A DNA stretch of 42,237 nt from Nitrospirota bacterium. Lineage in GTDB: Bacteria; Nitrospirota; 9FT-COMBO-42-15; HDB-SIOI813. The stretch covers positions 1-42,237 of the forward strand of contig JAHFEQ010000005.1 of NCBI GenBank assembly GCA_023248395.1. The letters run 5' to 3'. The notes below the pieces were generated by a model, which saw only the letters and a program-made list of their open reading frames with translations, was not told where the DNA came from and ran no database searches. This document shows, one piece after another, positions 42,211-42,237 of the stretch (its first letter is position 1; every line of letters starts with the position of its first letter). The position numbers and the translations under genes were made by a program.

Positions 42211-42237
42211 GAATATTTTTGCAACTGTGGGCTTATT

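Overview
The window reads as a chromosomal segment of a diderm, anaerobic or microaerophilic, B12-using bacterium. It has dissimilatory-type APS reductase genes, system II (ResB/CcsA) cytochrome c maturation, a B12-dependent class II ribonucleotide reductase, a B12-dependent methionine synthase whose reactivation domain is a separate gene, GH57/GlgA glycogen metabolism, a PPi-type phosphofructokinase and an outer-membrane porin. This mix fits groups such as Nitrospirota, deltaproteobacterial lineages or Brocadiales-like Planctomycetota. I see nothing in the sequence that decides between them, so the taxonomy is inference.

Layout. 1-160: end of an rRNA operon (5S rRNA and its terminator). 232-8737, plus strand: chemoreceptor, MetH reactivation domain, MetH core, a TlpA/ResA thioredoxin, a Met-rich Spy-like protein and a UbiB-family kinase. 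8762-15972, minus strand: purC and a sulfur cluster transcribed in the order Rrf2 regulator, aprA, aprB, siroheme sulfite/nitrite reductase fused to a TusA domain, sat. The Rrf2 gene has a near-perfect sigma70-type promoter with a palindrome at the predicted start site. 16111-18363, plus strand: a GGDEF/HD-GYP c-di-GMP protein. 18347-29306, minus strand: a tightly packed run with GH57 enzyme, acylphosphatase, PPi-PFK, GlgA, M50-CBS protease, geranylgeranyl-reductase-type flavoprotein, and CcdA-ResA-CcsA-ResB. 29307-29653: no gene, but a 199-bp near-perfect cruciform flanked by a 7-bp direct repeat. 29654-34588, plus strand: AI-2E-family permease, DUF255 thioredoxin protein, porin, and a small PstS-like periplasmic protein. 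34616-42145, minus strand: radical SAM protein, nrdJ, a secreted protein of unknown function, an MFS remnant, an MFS transporter, an HD hydrolase, two tiny ORFs and a ChrB homologue.

Two themes stand out. First, the sulfur cluster combines Sat and AprAB (usually dissimilatory) with a single-chain siroheme reductase carrying a helical (possibly HEPN-like) region and a TusA sulfur-carrier domain. No dsr, qmo or aprM gene is present within the window. This suggests an AprAB-based assimilatory or sulfur-trafficking route under Rrf2 control. Second, short palindromic repeats are dense and several lie inside or at the ends of coding regions: a perfect 65-bp palindrome read in frame in the radical SAM protein, repeats in the NrdJ linker, at the C-terminus of the MetH reactivation protein and at the N-terminus of PurC. 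The aprA-aprB leader hairpin also recurs, diverged, before the PstS-like gene at 34139.

Regulatory sites visible by eye are two NrdR-like boxes exactly 32 bp apart upstream of nrdJ, tandem 12-bp palindromes over the chrB promoter, and consensus-like promoters for the Rrf2 and resB operons. All were found by reading only; no database search was possible.
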